64,000 nt of DNA from SYOC01 sp964441775. GTDB lineage: Bacteria; Desulfobacterota; Binatia; Bin18. The stretch spans positions 1-64,000 of the forward strand of contig CAYTVL010000023.1 of the NCBI GenBank assembly GCA_964441775.1. The letters are read 5' to 3'. Below are positions 42,887 through 51,427 of the stretch, piece by piece (position 1 is the stretch's first letter; every line of letters starts with the position of its first letter). Below the pieces are notes generated by a model, which did not search any database, was not told where the DNA came from, and saw nothing but the letters and a program-made list of their open reading frames with translations. Both the position numbers and the translations under genes were made by a program.

Positions 42887-43306
42887 AGTCGGAAAACTGT
42901 TGTGCAGAATTGCCAGCATGCCGGGTACGAGGTACCAGCTATAAGTGCCGGTGATGGTGACTGTAAGAGTCTGATTTGGCGCCGCGCCGGTGACTGCAGT
43001 ATTCGCGACGGTAAAGCCATTAAAAAGGCCGACGTTGGGAATAGCTTTGCAGGCAGTACTCAGGATGAGCGAGCTGTTCGTCATACAACTGGGAAAAGTG
43101 TCGCTTCCCGCAGTTGGCGTGGTCTGTTGCGTGGCCCCCTTGCGGGCCCCTTCGCGCGCGGCATTTTCGGTCACATTGCTAACAAGAAATATCAAGCCAA
43201 AATCTATGACTCCACCAATGAGCAACAAAACAAACGGGAGGACCAGCGCCAATTCGGTGATGCTTTGACCACGCGCATTTTTCAATAAAGAAACCATTCG
43301 TTGCAT
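42827..43306 (-). CDS. tadE: TadE-like pilus assembly protein
   Basis: A 159-aa pseudopilin of the Tad system. After a short basic leader it has SITELALVLPFVLLLIGGVIDFGLIFL, the TadE pattern of a Glu five residues into a long hydrophobic helix. VTENAAREGARKGA follows, then a beta-rich tail (YSWYLVPGMLAIL). The start at 43306 leaves an AGGAGAA site about 13 bases upstream; the longer frame to 43483 reads through charged non-pilin sequence and crosses the putative promoter. It starts a minus-strand unit with tadG copies 2 and 1. The 3' end of the gene is the right-hand end of the duplicated block. Confidence 0.87.
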   Translation of the reverse strand: MQRMVSLLKNARGQSITELALVLPFVLLLIGGVIDFGLIFLVSNVTENAAREGARKGATQQTTPTAGSDTFPSCMTNSSLILSTACKAIPNVGLFNGFTVANTAVTGAAPNQTLTVTITGTYSWYLVPGMLAILHNSFPTSAITLTRKATMRWEWQSPT

Positions 43307-43424
43307 ACTATTCGTCTTTCTCCTCTGTCTGAGAGTCTCTTCGATCGATCCGCTCCTGAGATTCTTCGTCGTTGCACTCCTCAGAATTCCTGTGACTGCA
43401 CTTCGGGAAAACCACCATAAGACG

Positions 43425-43440
43425 AGCAAAATCCGTACCC
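43425..43440 (-). promoter_or_regulatory. Sigma-54-type promoter for tadE-tadG
   Basis: On the minus strand the sequence reads GGGTACGGATTTTGCT: the GG and GC elements are separated by ten bases, and the ACG and TTGCT match the sigma-54 consensus. It is about 120 bases before the tadE start. It points away from the promoter of the pilin genes, with the inverted repeat at 43670-43715 between them. Confidence 0.5.
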
Positions 43441-43669
43441 ATGAAGATTTCTGTTCAGGGTCAAGACTGCCCTCTCTCTGCATGAAAGGCTCGCGGGCTG
43501 CAGTTCGAGGCTCTCATAGCCATATCGAACACGCGTCTGTTTTTTTTAAGTTTATTGTGTAAAGGGTGCGATTTCCTTTTGCCCTATATTGTTCGCTACG
43601 CTGTCAAGAAATCCTTGTTCTGTTTGGAAGAGATCGCGCCGATGTTTGTCTGTTCGAGCAAACCTTCTT

Positions 43670-43715
43670 TTGTCACATTTGGCAAAACACATGACAAAAA
43701 TGACAAATGTGACAA
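43670..43715. promoter_or_regulatory. Inverted repeat with TGACAA repeats, probable activator binding site
   Basis: A perfect 12-bp inverted repeat, TTGTCACATTTG and CAAATGTGACAA, with a 22-base spacer. Inside it TGACAA occurs three times in direct order at 9-base intervals (43692, 43701, 43710). Its centre is about 110 bases before the expected start site from the pilin promoter, where sigma-54 activators usually bind. The 548-base region 43307-43854 contains this site and two promoters but no gene. Confidence 0.65.
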
Positions 43716-43778
43716 GACGATCTGACTCAGCGCGCGCAAAAGTCGTGGATTCAAGGGGATCCGTGGGGATTTTGCCAT

Positions 43779-43794
43779 TGGCACGACTTGTGCT
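43779..43794 (+). promoter_or_regulatory. Sigma-54-type promoter for the Flp pilin operon
   Basis: TGGCACGACTTGTGCT has the full -24 element TGGCACG and a -12 element ending TGCT, with GG (43780-43781) and GC (43792-43793) exactly ten bases apart; one of the non-N consensus positions is off. It lies about 60 bases before the first pilin ATG. Confidence 0.72.
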
Positions 43795-43854
43795 CCCTCT
43801 GCGCAACTGCCAATTTCTACGATGGCAGAAACTGAAACAATGGAGGACTAAAAG

Positions 43855-44031
43855 ATGGAATTGTTTACTCGCTTAGTGAAAGAAGAAGAAGGGCAGGGGA
43901 TGACGGAATACGCGTTGATTCTCGGGCTCGTCGTTCTTGGTTTCTGGGTGCTCGTCAAGAACTCGGGCCTCGGGACTTCCATAAATGCGCTCTTTGGCAA
44001 GGTAAAAAACACAGTAGACACTTGCTGCTAG
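43855..44031 (+). CDS. flp: Flp/Fap-type pilin, copy 1
   Basis: A 58-aa Flp pilin. The prepilin cleavage motif EEEG/QGMTEY (Gly before XXXXEY) precedes a single hydrophobic helix (ALILGLVVLGFWVLV), giving a mature protein of about 45 residues. The C-terminus ends DTCC, a cysteine pair not usual for Flp pilins. GGAGGAC precedes the ATG. It is the first gene after the sigma-54-type promoter. The prepilin peptidase gene follows at 44695. This gene is short enough to be easily missed. Confidence 0.93.
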   Translation: MELFTRLVKEEEGQGMTEYALILGLVVLGFWVLVKNSGLGTSINALFGKVKNTVDTCC

Positions 44032-44252
44032 GATCAGCAAAAGTCGAACGAGCGTGGCGCCAGTGCTTTCCTCCTATTGCTTATGAGGAGTAGACTAAGT
44101 TTACTTTTTTGTAAGGTTTCCATATTGCCGGAGCACGAAAGAAGCGAAGAATCTCTACGCGGGATCTCCCACCCTGTTCCAGATGAAAGCCCTGGTTCCC
44201 TAATCTTTTCCCTTCTGGTTCACCCATGCGACCAGAAGTATGAGGAGGATAA

Positions 44253-44429
44253 ATGAAACTGCTCAAGCAGTTAGTGAAAGAAGAAGAAGGGCAGGGGATG
44301 ACGGAGTACGCGTTGATTCTCGGACTCGTCGTTCTCGGTTTCTGGATACTCGTCAAGAATTCAGGCCTAGGGGATTCCATAAATAATCTCTTTGTCAAGG
44401 CAAAAAACACGGTAGACACCTGCTGTTAA
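44253..44429 (+). CDS. flp: Flp/Fap-type pilin, copy 2
   Basis: A second 58-aa Flp pilin, almost identical to copy 1 (EEEG/QGMTEY, ALILGLVVLGFWILV, ending DTCC) with a few substitutions, mostly in the N-terminal four residues and near residues 40-50. GAGGAGGAT precedes the ATG. The 221-base spacer between the two copies holds no gene. Both could be subunits of the same filament. A terminator-like hairpin follows (44562-44594). Confidence 0.93.
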   Translation: MKLLKQLVKEEEGQGMTEYALILGLVVLGFWILVKNSGLGDSINNLFVKAKNTVDTCC

Positions 44430-44561
44430 GATTGGCCAGATTCGTTCTTGGCTTAGAGACTGCGCTCGAAGAAAAAGAAGCCAAGTGCACGTAGGTTCCT
44501 TTTCCGCGGGAAAAGAGAACCCTCTTCCTAGTCTGTAAGGTTAGCGTGATTTGAAAAAGAG

Positions 44562-44594
44562 GCGCTGCAAGTCAAAGCGGCGCTTTTCTTTTTT
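44562..44594 (+). terminator. Rho-independent terminator after the pilin genes
   Basis: Stem GCGCTGC / GCGGCGC (7 bp with one G-T pair) with an 8-base loop, followed by a T-rich run TTTTCTTTTTT. It would end or attenuate pilin transcription so the pilins are made in excess over the downstream export genes. A second hairpin without T-run (CTTTTCC/GGAAAAG) lies at 44499-44515. Confidence 0.7.
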
Positions 44595-44694
44595 GTAAAC
44601 AATGCAGCGTAGAGTCTTGGGAAATTTCGCCGATGCATCTTAGTACACTCTAGGTGCATTCGCCTATTTTCCTTTAAGGAGCTCAGTCGTTGAC

Positions 44695-45237
44695 ATGATT
44701 TCTGCTCTCGATTTGTTACTCGTTTCGGTGGCTGGAGTAGCGGCAGTGTTTGACGTGAAAGAACGGCGCATTCCCAATTGGCTCGTTGCATTTGCTCTGG
44801 CAAGCGGAGTTTTGCTACATTTAAGACAGGGGATGTCTCCGCTCTTCGATGCTTGCCTGGGCTTTGGCTTGGGCATTGGAGCACTCTTCCTCCCTTTTGC
44901 TCTGGGTTGGCTTGGAGCTGGAGACGTCAAACTTGTCGGAGCGATTGGCGCGGTGTTGGGGCGCTCCTGGCTTCCACGCGTGTTGTTTTACTCGATCCTT
45001 GCCGGGGGCATATTGGCAGTGCTTTCTCTTGCGCGAAATGAAGCCAACTGGCGAAGAGTAAAAACTTTGTGGCGAGACCTCGTCATGCTGATCCGTAGTC
45101 AGGGTGCTGTGTTGCCAGAAATAATGTCGGATAACGAGTTAACGCGAACCCATACGATTCCTTATGGAGTCGCTATTGCGATAGGAACGCTCATTGCCGT
45201 GTATCTGGATCCCCGCGGTGAGTGGGCGGGGTTCTAG
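44695..45237 (+). CDS. tadV: Prepilin peptidase TadV/CpaA
   Basis: A 180-aa A24-family aspartic prepilin peptidase that cleaves Flp and TadE/TadG leaders at the inner membrane. The two catalytic Asp motifs are present: FDVKERRIPN after the first helix and GAGDVKLVGA in the middle. It has about five or six hydrophobic segments and no zinc-binding N-terminal domain, as usual for TadV. The ATG is about 13 bases after an AAGGAG sequence, and a TTG five bases upstream is possible. It begins the machinery part of the Tad operon and is 20 bases before cpaB. Confidence 0.92.
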   Translation: MISALDLLLVSVAGVAAVFDVKERRIPNWLVAFALASGVLLHLRQGMSPLFDACLGFGLGIGALFLPFALGWLGAGDVKLVGAIGAVLGRSWLPRVLFYSILAGGILAVLSLARNEANWRRVKTLWRDLVMLIRSQGAVLPEIMSDNELTRTHTIPYGVAIAIGTLIAVYLDPRGEWAGF

Positions 45238-45257
45238 CGGAAAGAAGGAGTCACCGT

Positions 45258-46064
45258 ATGCAGAACCGGGTGAGACTTGCTGTTTTGTTGGCCATTAGTT
45301 TTGGGTTGCTTGCCGCTTATGGCATCTCTAATTTCCTGCGCCAGCAGCAAGAATCCGCAGAACAATTCCGTAATTCGACGCAAGCCGTCGTGGTGGCGAC
45401 GAAAGAAATTCCGGCGGGGACCGTCGTTGCTGAGGATATGGTGCAGCTCTCGCCCTACCTAAAAACTTCTCTCCCGTCGGGGTTTTCTTCTTCGTTTGAC
45501 AAAGTCAAAGGAAAAGTAGCCAAAATCGATATCAGCATTGGTGAGCCGGTATTGGAGACTCGACTAGGAGACAAAGCCGGCTTAACCGTGTTGCTAAGTC
45601 CGGGGCAGCGGGCCATGGCTGTCCAGGTCAATGAAGTGATTGGGGTGAGCGGCTTTATTGCACCGAATGATCGGGTGGACGTGATTGCTAATCTCACTCC
45701 TCCTGGATCAGAAGAAGGGAAAGCGGTGCAGGTTTCGAAAATCGTGCTCCAGAACAAGCGGGTCTTGTCAGTCGCCCAAACTTCGGAAGAGCGTAAAGAT
45801 GGCAAGCCACAAGTGGCGAGTTCCATCACTTTAGAACTGACGCCTGAAGAAGTGGAGAAATTGTCGGTCGCCTCCCGAGAAGGACAGATTATTCTCGCTC
45901 TGCGTGGCCAAGCCGACGACGCCATTGTGCCCACGCGCGGGAGCACGGCGCACGATCTCCTCAATATCGTTGCTCCGCAGAAGAAAGGTGCACCGCCGGT
46001 GACTTCAGCAAAGTATCGCGTCAGTGTATATATGGGGGACAAGAAGTCGGAGGTCGAATTCTAG
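45258..46064 (+). CDS. cpaB: Flp pilus assembly protein CpaB/RcpC
   Basis: A 268-aa periplasmic protein of the Tad system. One N-terminal helix anchors it (LAVLLAISFGLLAAYGI). It has a SAF-type domain (VATKEIPAGTVVAEDM) and the RcpC region with GQRAMAVQVNEVIGVSGFIAPNDRVDVI. It helps link the outer-membrane secretin to the inner-membrane machinery. AAGGAG precedes the ATG at 45258; a longer frame overlaps tadV and lacks a site. It is 21 bases before cpaC. Confidence 0.93.
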   Translation: MQNRVRLAVLLAISFGLLAAYGISNFLRQQQESAEQFRNSTQAVVVATKEIPAGTVVAEDMVQLSPYLKTSLPSGFSSSFDKVKGKVAKIDISIGEPVLETRLGDKAGLTVLLSPGQRAMAVQVNEVIGVSGFIAPNDRVDVIANLTPPGSEEGKAVQVSKIVLQNKRVLSVAQTSEERKDGKPQVASSITLELTPEEVEKLSVASREGQIILALRGQADDAIVPTRGSTAHDLLNIVAPQKKGAPPVTSAKYRVSVYMGDKKSEVEF

Positions 46065-46085
46065 GGAAGGAATCAGGAGGAAGCG

Positions 46086-47825
46086 ATGGAACGCGGACGG
46101 ACTGAAGGAATCAGAGGAGACCAAGGGAGCTGGAGGGGGGCGGCTTTTATTCTTTTCACTTATTGTGTGCTAGCGAGCCCCGTACTGGCGCAGGAAAAAA
46201 CTCCTTTTGTCGAAGTAACAGTGAATCAATCGAAAGTCCTGTGGTTGGAGACACGGTCAAAAACCGTCTCCGTCACCCAGCCGGAAATTGCCGATGTCGT
46301 CGTCTTGGCGCCGAATCAACTCCTCATCAATGGCAAATCGGTAGGGACCACTTCTTTGATCGTGTGGACCGAGCGCGGAGGCATCACGAATTTCACGCTC
46401 AATGTTGTTCCGGATGTAGTGGGGTTGCGCAAGCAATTACAGACCTTGTTTCCGGAAGAGCCCGTTGAAGTCCTCGCTTCAGGCTCCGCGATTGTCCTGA
46501 AGGGAGAAGTCTCTAATGAAGCCGTGTACGATAAGGTGCTCTCCATCGCACGCACCTATTTGCCGCCGAAACAGCAAGAGCAAGTAGCGCCTGCTGCTGG
46601 GGCTAATAGTCAGGCTGTGAACATCACCACGCCTCCGGTGCATCTTCCTCAGACAGGCACGGCCTTTGCCGGCGGCGGCGAGCTGGCCTTTCTTGAAGAA
46701 AGCGCCTACACGGATACCGAGCGCTGGGGAGAGCAGCGCCGCAGCCCCGGGATCATTGACTTGCTGGTGATTCGTGATTTCCGCCAGATCCAGGTGAACG
46801 TCGTTGTTGCCGAAATTGCACTCTCGAAACTCCGCGACCTTGGTATTGATATCGGCGTGGTTACTGGTCGCGCCAATGCGTTGAGTCGTATCGGCTCTCA
46901 GGCCGGATTTAATGGCGGAGAGGTCTGGCCTAATACTGCGAATTTTCCTCCGACAGTAACTTTTGGCCAATCTGCCTCAGGTGTCTTTTCTTATTTGTCC
47001 GGTGGGGCTTCGATTGCTGCGGTGTATCGCTTGTTACAGAATAAAGATATTACTCAGATTCTGGCGCAGCCCAATCTCGTCATCAAAAATGGTCGTTCCG
47101 GCGGTTTTCTTGCCGGCGGAGAATTTCCCGTTCCCTTCCCCAGTGGGGGAGGCCTTGGCGCTAACACTATCGCTGTTGAGTTCAAACCTTTTGGCGTGCG
47201 ACTTGATTTCGTACCAACGCTCACCTGGTCCAACACCATCGACTTACGAGTCTTTCCCGAGGTCAGCGAAATCGATCCTAGCGTTTCGGTTATATTGAAT
47301 GGCGTGTCAGTCCCCGGTTTGCGGGTGCGTCGGAGCGTGAGCCGCGTTGAAATGCGCGAAGGCGAAGTGCTCATCATTAGCGGGCTGCTCGACCGCCGGG
47401 TGTTGAGAGATCTGACCAAATTCCCCTTTCTTGGAGACTTGCCGATCTTGGGATCGGTATTCCGCTCCACCAGGTTTCGCAATCAAGAGACGGAGCTAGT
47501 ATTCATTCTTACTCCGCAAGTTGTAAAAGCCTCGCCGCCGGGGACACCGCTGCCGGTTCCATCGCCTCGCCCGTATGAGGACCCGGACATGCGTCAGATG
47601 CCGCTGCCGACGCCTCCACCTCAGGGAGAAGAACCCTTGCTTACTCCCCCTGTCTCCACCGGAGGACAAGCTGCGGTTGCAGGGCCCATCACCGCGCAGC
47701 CGGCTTCGCGCGCCCCGACACTGAATATCGCCCCGGCTCCTTCGCCCACCCCGACTCCAACGCCAGCCGGGACTGGGATGATGCCTAATACCCCTGCTGC
47801 TGAGGGGGGACCAACTTTACCGTAA
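46086..47825 (+). CDS. cpaC: Tad secretin CpaC/RcpA
   Basis: A 579-aa outer-membrane secretin through which the Flp pilus leaves the cell. A signal peptide ends near VLAQ. The N-terminal secretin domain (VTVNQSKVLWLETRSKTVSVTQPEIADVVVL) and a BON-like domain (about 115-150) lead to the secretin channel with VEFKPFGVRLDFVPT and VPGLRVRRSVSRVEMREGEVLIISGLLD. The C-terminal 80 residues are Pro-rich and probably disordered, unlike many CpaC proteins. CAGGAGG precedes the ATG. It lies in the middle of the operon. Confidence 0.95.
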   Translation: MERGRTEGIRGDQGSWRGAAFILFTYCVLASPVLAQEKTPFVEVTVNQSKVLWLETRSKTVSVTQPEIADVVVLAPNQLLINGKSVGTTSLIVWTERGGITNFTLNVVPDVVGLRKQLQTLFPEEPVEVLASGSAIVLKGEVSNEAVYDKVLSIARTYLPPKQQEQVAPAAGANSQAVNITTPPVHLPQTGTAFAGGGELAFLEESAYTDTERWGEQRRSPGIIDLLVIRDFRQIQVNVVVAEIALSKLRDLGIDIGVVTGRANALSRIGSQAGFNGGEVWPNTANFPPTVTFGQSASGVFSYLSGGASIAAVYRLLQNKDITQILAQPNLVIKNGRSGGFLAGGEFPVPFPSGGGLGANTIAVEFKPFGVRLDFVPTLTWSNTIDLRVFPEVSEIDPSVSVILNGVSVPGLRVRRSVSRVEMREGEVLIISGLLDRRVLRDLTKFPFLGDLPILGSVFRSTRFRNQETELVFILTPQVVKASPPGTPLPVPSPRPYEDPDMRQMPLPTPPPQGEEPLLTPPVSTGGQAAVAGPITAQPASRAPTLNIAPAPSPTPTPTPAGTGMMPNTPAAEGGPTLP

Positions 47826-47838
47826 ACGAGGAGTGAAG

Positions 47839-49062
47839 ATGAGACCTACTGTTGTGCTTATCGGCGAAGATAGCCTTGCGTTGGCCTCTTTGCGCCAGCA
47901 TTTGGAAAAAGAGACGCGTTTTTTTGTGCAAAAGAAGATTCAGGGATTTCCTGACGCGATCGATGCGCTGGGCAAGAACCCTGGGCTTACGTTGGCTGTT
48001 GTTGACTTGAACTGGGAGCCGGAAAAAACCTTCCGCACCGTGGAAGAGGTGAAGCTCCAATTTCCTGAACTCCACCTGATTTTGACTTCAGCCGAAAGCA
48101 CGCCAGAAACGCTCTTGCGCGCCCTGCGGATCGGAGCGGAAGAGTTTCTTCCGCAGCCCTTCGACTGGCCCGAGGTCATGCGAGCATTTGACAAAATCCG
48201 CGAACGGATGATGCAGCAGACGACGGGCGCCGCAAAGCAAGGGCAGATTGTGACCGTTTTCTCTACAAAAGGAGGAGTCGGCGCCACGACAGTGGCGACG
48301 AATCTGGCGATCGCTCTTGCCACGCGACAAAAACGATCTGTTTGCGTTGTTGACTTAGTTTTGCAGTTTGGCGCCGTTACCAGCTTCCTTGGCCTGGAGC
48401 CGTCTTATACGATCCTTGACCTTGCGAAGAACTTGCAACGGATTGATACGCTCATGCTGGAAGGGTCACTGGTGAAGCATACTTCAGGAGTGCGGGTTTT
48501 GGCCGAACCTTTTCAAGTAGAAGAAGCAACTCGTGTGACCGCTGAAGACATTGACCACATTCTGGACGCTCTGGTGCAGACTTTTGATTTTGTCGTGATT
48601 GATACTCCCAAAGAATTTGATGAAACGACGTTCCTTGCGCTCGACAGATCCCACCTTGTCCTTTTCGTAACAGAGATGAATGTGCCTTCTCTCCGCAATG
48701 CCCACCGAGCGCTGGAATCATTTGAACGACTGCGCATCAGTCCAGATAAAGTACGGTTAGTGCTTAATCGTTATGAGAAAAGCAAGACGATTACTATCGA
48801 GTCAGTAGAGAAAACCCTGACGGTCCCCACATTCTGGACGCTGCCTAACGACTATCCTACGGCCGTTGCCGCTCTGAATCAGGGAGCGCCAATTCAGGAA
48901 ATTAGCCCGAACACCAAACTGGCAAAGAGTTATGCGGGCCTCGCTGAAGCGCTCGTGCAGGAGTTTGCCTCCTCGACAAGCCACCAACATGAAGCCGAGA
49001 AAAAACCCGGCTTTTTGCGTCGCTGGCTCCCAACCCGTAGCACCGCCAGGAGAGCAGGATGA
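47839..49062 (+). CDS. cpaE: Tad pilus localisation ATPase CpaE/TadZ
   Basis: A 407-aa protein with an N-terminal receiver-like domain (residues 1-125) followed by a ParA/MinD-type ATPase domain. The deviant Walker A K144-GGVGATT, with Ala replacing the usual Lys of the second position, is typical of CpaE/TadZ. FVVIDTPKEFDE is the Walker B-like segment. It positions the Tad machine at the pole or at a focus. The ATG at 47839 follows GAGGAG. Its stop overlaps the cpaF start by four bases. Confidence 0.94.
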   Translation: MRPTVVLIGEDSLALASLRQHLEKETRFFVQKKIQGFPDAIDALGKNPGLTLAVVDLNWEPEKTFRTVEEVKLQFPELHLILTSAESTPETLLRALRIGAEEFLPQPFDWPEVMRAFDKIRERMMQQTTGAAKQGQIVTVFSTKGGVGATTVATNLAIALATRQKRSVCVVDLVLQFGAVTSFLGLEPSYTILDLAKNLQRIDTLMLEGSLVKHTSGVRVLAEPFQVEEATRVTAEDIDHILDALVQTFDFVVIDTPKEFDETTFLALDRSHLVLFVTEMNVPSLRNAHRALESFERLRISPDKVRLVLNRYEKSKTITIESVEKTLTVPTFWTLPNDYPTAVAALNQGAPIQEISPNTKLAKSYAGLAEALVQEFASSTSHQHEAEKKPGFLRRWLPTRSTARRAG

Positions 49063-50444
49063 GAACCTCACCCTTTGCTGATGCGATCAGAAGAGAGAGC
49101 GAACGGCCGTCTGGAGAAGCGGTTCCGCGGTCTCCATTTCGGCGAGGCAATGGTCCAGCTTCGGACCCTCTTTCCCAAGACCTGAAGGTCAAGATTCACC
49201 GCAGGTTGATTGACGCTATTGATCTCACGCGAGTTTCTACTTTAGAAAGTGAAACGGTCAAGGCTGAGATTCGTCGCATCCTCGAAGAGATGGTTATGGC
49301 GGAAGCCTTACCGCTCAGCCGTACGGATCGAGATCGGTTGGTGACGGAAATTCAGCACGAGGCGTTTGGCTTGGGGCCTCTCGAATTTCTCATGACGGAC
49401 CCGACCGTCTCTGACATCTTGGTGAATACGCATCAGCATGTCTATGTTGAGCGTTACGGGAAGCTGGAAAAAACCGGCATCAGTTTCCGCGATGACGCCC
49501 ACCTCATGCAGATTATTGAACGGATCGTCTCCCGCGTCGGCCGCCGTATCGATGAAGCTTCGCCCATGGTGGACGCCCGGCTGCAAGATGGGTCGCGTGT
49601 CAACGCCATTATTCCTCCCCTTGCATTGGACGGTCCTATTCTGTCCATTCGTCGATTCGGAGTTGATCCACTAAAAATGCCGGACTTGATTCACCTCAAC
49701 GCTGTACCGGCGATGGTGGCCGAGGTCTTAACCGCGTGCGTCAAGGGTCGGCTCAACATCTTGATTTCCGGCGGCACCGGGGCAGGCAAGACGACCATGC
49801 TTAATTGTCTCTCGGATTCCATTCCGGAACGAGAGCGAATCGTAACCATTGAAGACTCGGCGGAATTGCAGTTGCAGCAAGAACATGTTGTCCGGTTAGA
49901 AACTCGCCCTCCCAATATCGAAGGCCGAGGCACCGTCACGCAACGCGACCTCTTGCGCAATGCCCTGCGTATGCGGCCCGACCGTATTATTGTCGGTGAG
50001 GTGCGGGGCGGGGAAACGCTCGATATGGTGCAGGCGATGAACACCGGCCACGACGGCTCGATTAGTACGGTGCATGCAAATAGTTCCCGTGACGCGTTGT
50101 CCCGTCTGGAGACCATGATGTTGATGGCTGGTGTGAACCTGCCAGAACGCGCCTTACGAGAACAAATTTCTTCGGCGCTGCATGTGATCGTCCAGCTTGC
50201 GCGGTTGACTGACGGCAGCCGTAAACTCATCGAATTGGCGGAAGTGACAGGAATGGAGGGCAGTGTCATCACCACCCAACTGATTTTCCGCTTCGATCAA
50301 CGCACCGTTGAGAACGGCAAAGTGATTGGCGATTTTACTTCGACGGGAGTTCGCCCGATGTTTCTCGACCGTTTGGAACATTACGGACAAAAGATCCCCA
50401 ATTCCTACTTCATGCCAGCGGCTGCGCGACAAAGGGTTATATGA
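49059..50444 (+). CDS. cpaF: Tad pilus assembly ATPase CpaF/TadA
   Basis: A 461-aa T2SS-E type secretion ATPase that powers Flp pilus extension and retraction. The N-terminal domain is followed by an ATPase core with Walker A GGTGAGKT (238-245), the Asp-box EDSAELQLQQ and the His/Walker B segment (RPDRIIVGEVRGGE, MNTGHDGSISTVHANS). AGGAGAGCAGG precedes the ATG. It overlaps cpaE and tadB by four bases each, which supports coupled translation. Confidence 0.96.
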   Translation: MRTSPFADAIRRESERPSGEAVPRSPFRRGNGPASDPLSQDLKVKIHRRLIDAIDLTRVSTLESETVKAEIRRILEEMVMAEALPLSRTDRDRLVTEIQHEAFGLGPLEFLMTDPTVSDILVNTHQHVYVERYGKLEKTGISFRDDAHLMQIIERIVSRVGRRIDEASPMVDARLQDGSRVNAIIPPLALDGPILSIRRFGVDPLKMPDLIHLNAVPAMVAEVLTACVKGRLNILISGGTGAGKTTMLNCLSDSIPERERIVTIEDSAELQLQQEHVVRLETRPPNIEGRGTVTQRDLLRNALRMRPDRIIVGEVRGGETLDMVQAMNTGHDGSISTVHANSSRDALSRLETMMLMAGVNLPERALREQISSALHVIVQLARLTDGSRKLIELAEVTGMEGSVITTQLIFRFDQRTVENGKVIGDFTSTGVRPMFLDRLEHYGQKIPNSYFMPAAARQRVI

Positions 50445-51421
50445 GCATCGCCGCAATAACGTTTCTTTCCTTTCTGGCGGCGGTCAGCCTGATCTTAGCC
50501 GTCCTTTTCGTGGCGCAATCTGCTGAACATTCCCCCCAGGTCCGGATTCGCCGTCGCTTGGGGAGTGTGGCGGTGCGAGGCCGCGCTGGAGGAGGAGAAG
50601 AGCGGCAAGACCTGATAAAGCGGTCTCTCTACAGCGAGATTCCTGCTTTTCATCAAATGCTGAATCAGTATGCGTTTGTTCGTTATCTTGATCTTCTGCT
50701 TGAACGAGCGGCTGTGAATTTCAGCGTCGGATATTTCCTTCTTCTTTCTGGCGTTCTTGGCGCCGTGGGGTGTTTTGTCGCTGTAAACATGTTTGCTCTG
50801 CCTCTTGGGTTTGCTCTGCTATCTGGAGGGCTAGTGACCCTGGTTCCCTTTGTGACCGTGCAATACCTCGCGAGAAAGAGAATCCGGCGTTTTCTGGAAC
50901 AATTTCCGGACGGACTTGATATCATGGCCCAAGGCCTGCAAGCGGGGCTCGGTTTGAGTCAGGCGCAAGCCTTTGTCGCGAAGGAGATGCCGGATCCTTT
51001 GGGTACAGAGTTTTCTATTTTCATAGAGGAAATGAACCTGGGGCAGTCTGTTGCTGATACGCTCGTGAGCTTTTACCAACGGATACCACTGCCGGAGGTG
51101 CGGATGTTTGGCACTGCACTGTTAGTGCAGCGGGACATCGGCGGCAGTTTGGCGGAATTGCTCAATAACCTTGCAACGGTCATTCGAGAGCGCTTTCGGA
51201 TTGAACGCGACATTAAAACCCTGACCGCGCAAAATCGTGTCGCTGCGATTGTGATTTCTTTACTCCCTCCCATAGTATATCTCTTCACGTACTTGATGGA
51301 TCCCCAATTGATGGGGGAAGTGGTAAGAAGCAGGATTGGGCAATTCATGTTGGGGGCGGCTGTTGTTTTTGAGGTGCTTGGCATTATGTGGTTCCGCTAT
51401 TTTCTCCGGTTGCATATCTGA
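50441..51421 (+). CDS. tadB: Inner-membrane pilus platform protein TadB
   Basis: A 326-aa platform protein with the T2SSF domain that sits under the pilus and couples to CpaF. It has a first helix (ITFLSFLAAVSLILAVLF), a helical pair near residues 95-140, a cytoplasmic domain (FPDGLDIMAQGLQAGLGLSQA) and a closing helix (FMLGAAVVFEVLGIMWF). It overlaps cpaF by four bases and is followed six bases later by tadC. Confidence 0.95.
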   Translation: MSIAAITFLSFLAAVSLILAVLFVAQSAEHSPQVRIRRRLGSVAVRGRAGGGEERQDLIKRSLYSEIPAFHQMLNQYAFVRYLDLLLERAAVNFSVGYFLLLSGVLGAVGCFVAVNMFALPLGFALLSGGLVTLVPFVTVQYLARKRIRRFLEQFPDGLDIMAQGLQAGLGLSQAQAFVAKEMPDPLGTEFSIFIEEMNLGQSVADTLVSFYQRIPLPEVRMFGTALLVQRDIGGSLAELLNNLATVIRERFRIERDIKTLTAQNRVAAIVISLLPPIVYLFTYLMDPQLMGEVVRSRIGQFMLGAAVVFEVLGIMWFRYFLRLHI

Positions 51422-51427
51422 GGCTAT

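Noticed and set aside
44447..44466. Possible sigma-54 element TGGCTTAGAGACTGCG before tadV
   Set aside because: The GG-N10-GC spacing is met but the -24 and -12 words are poor; chance is likely.
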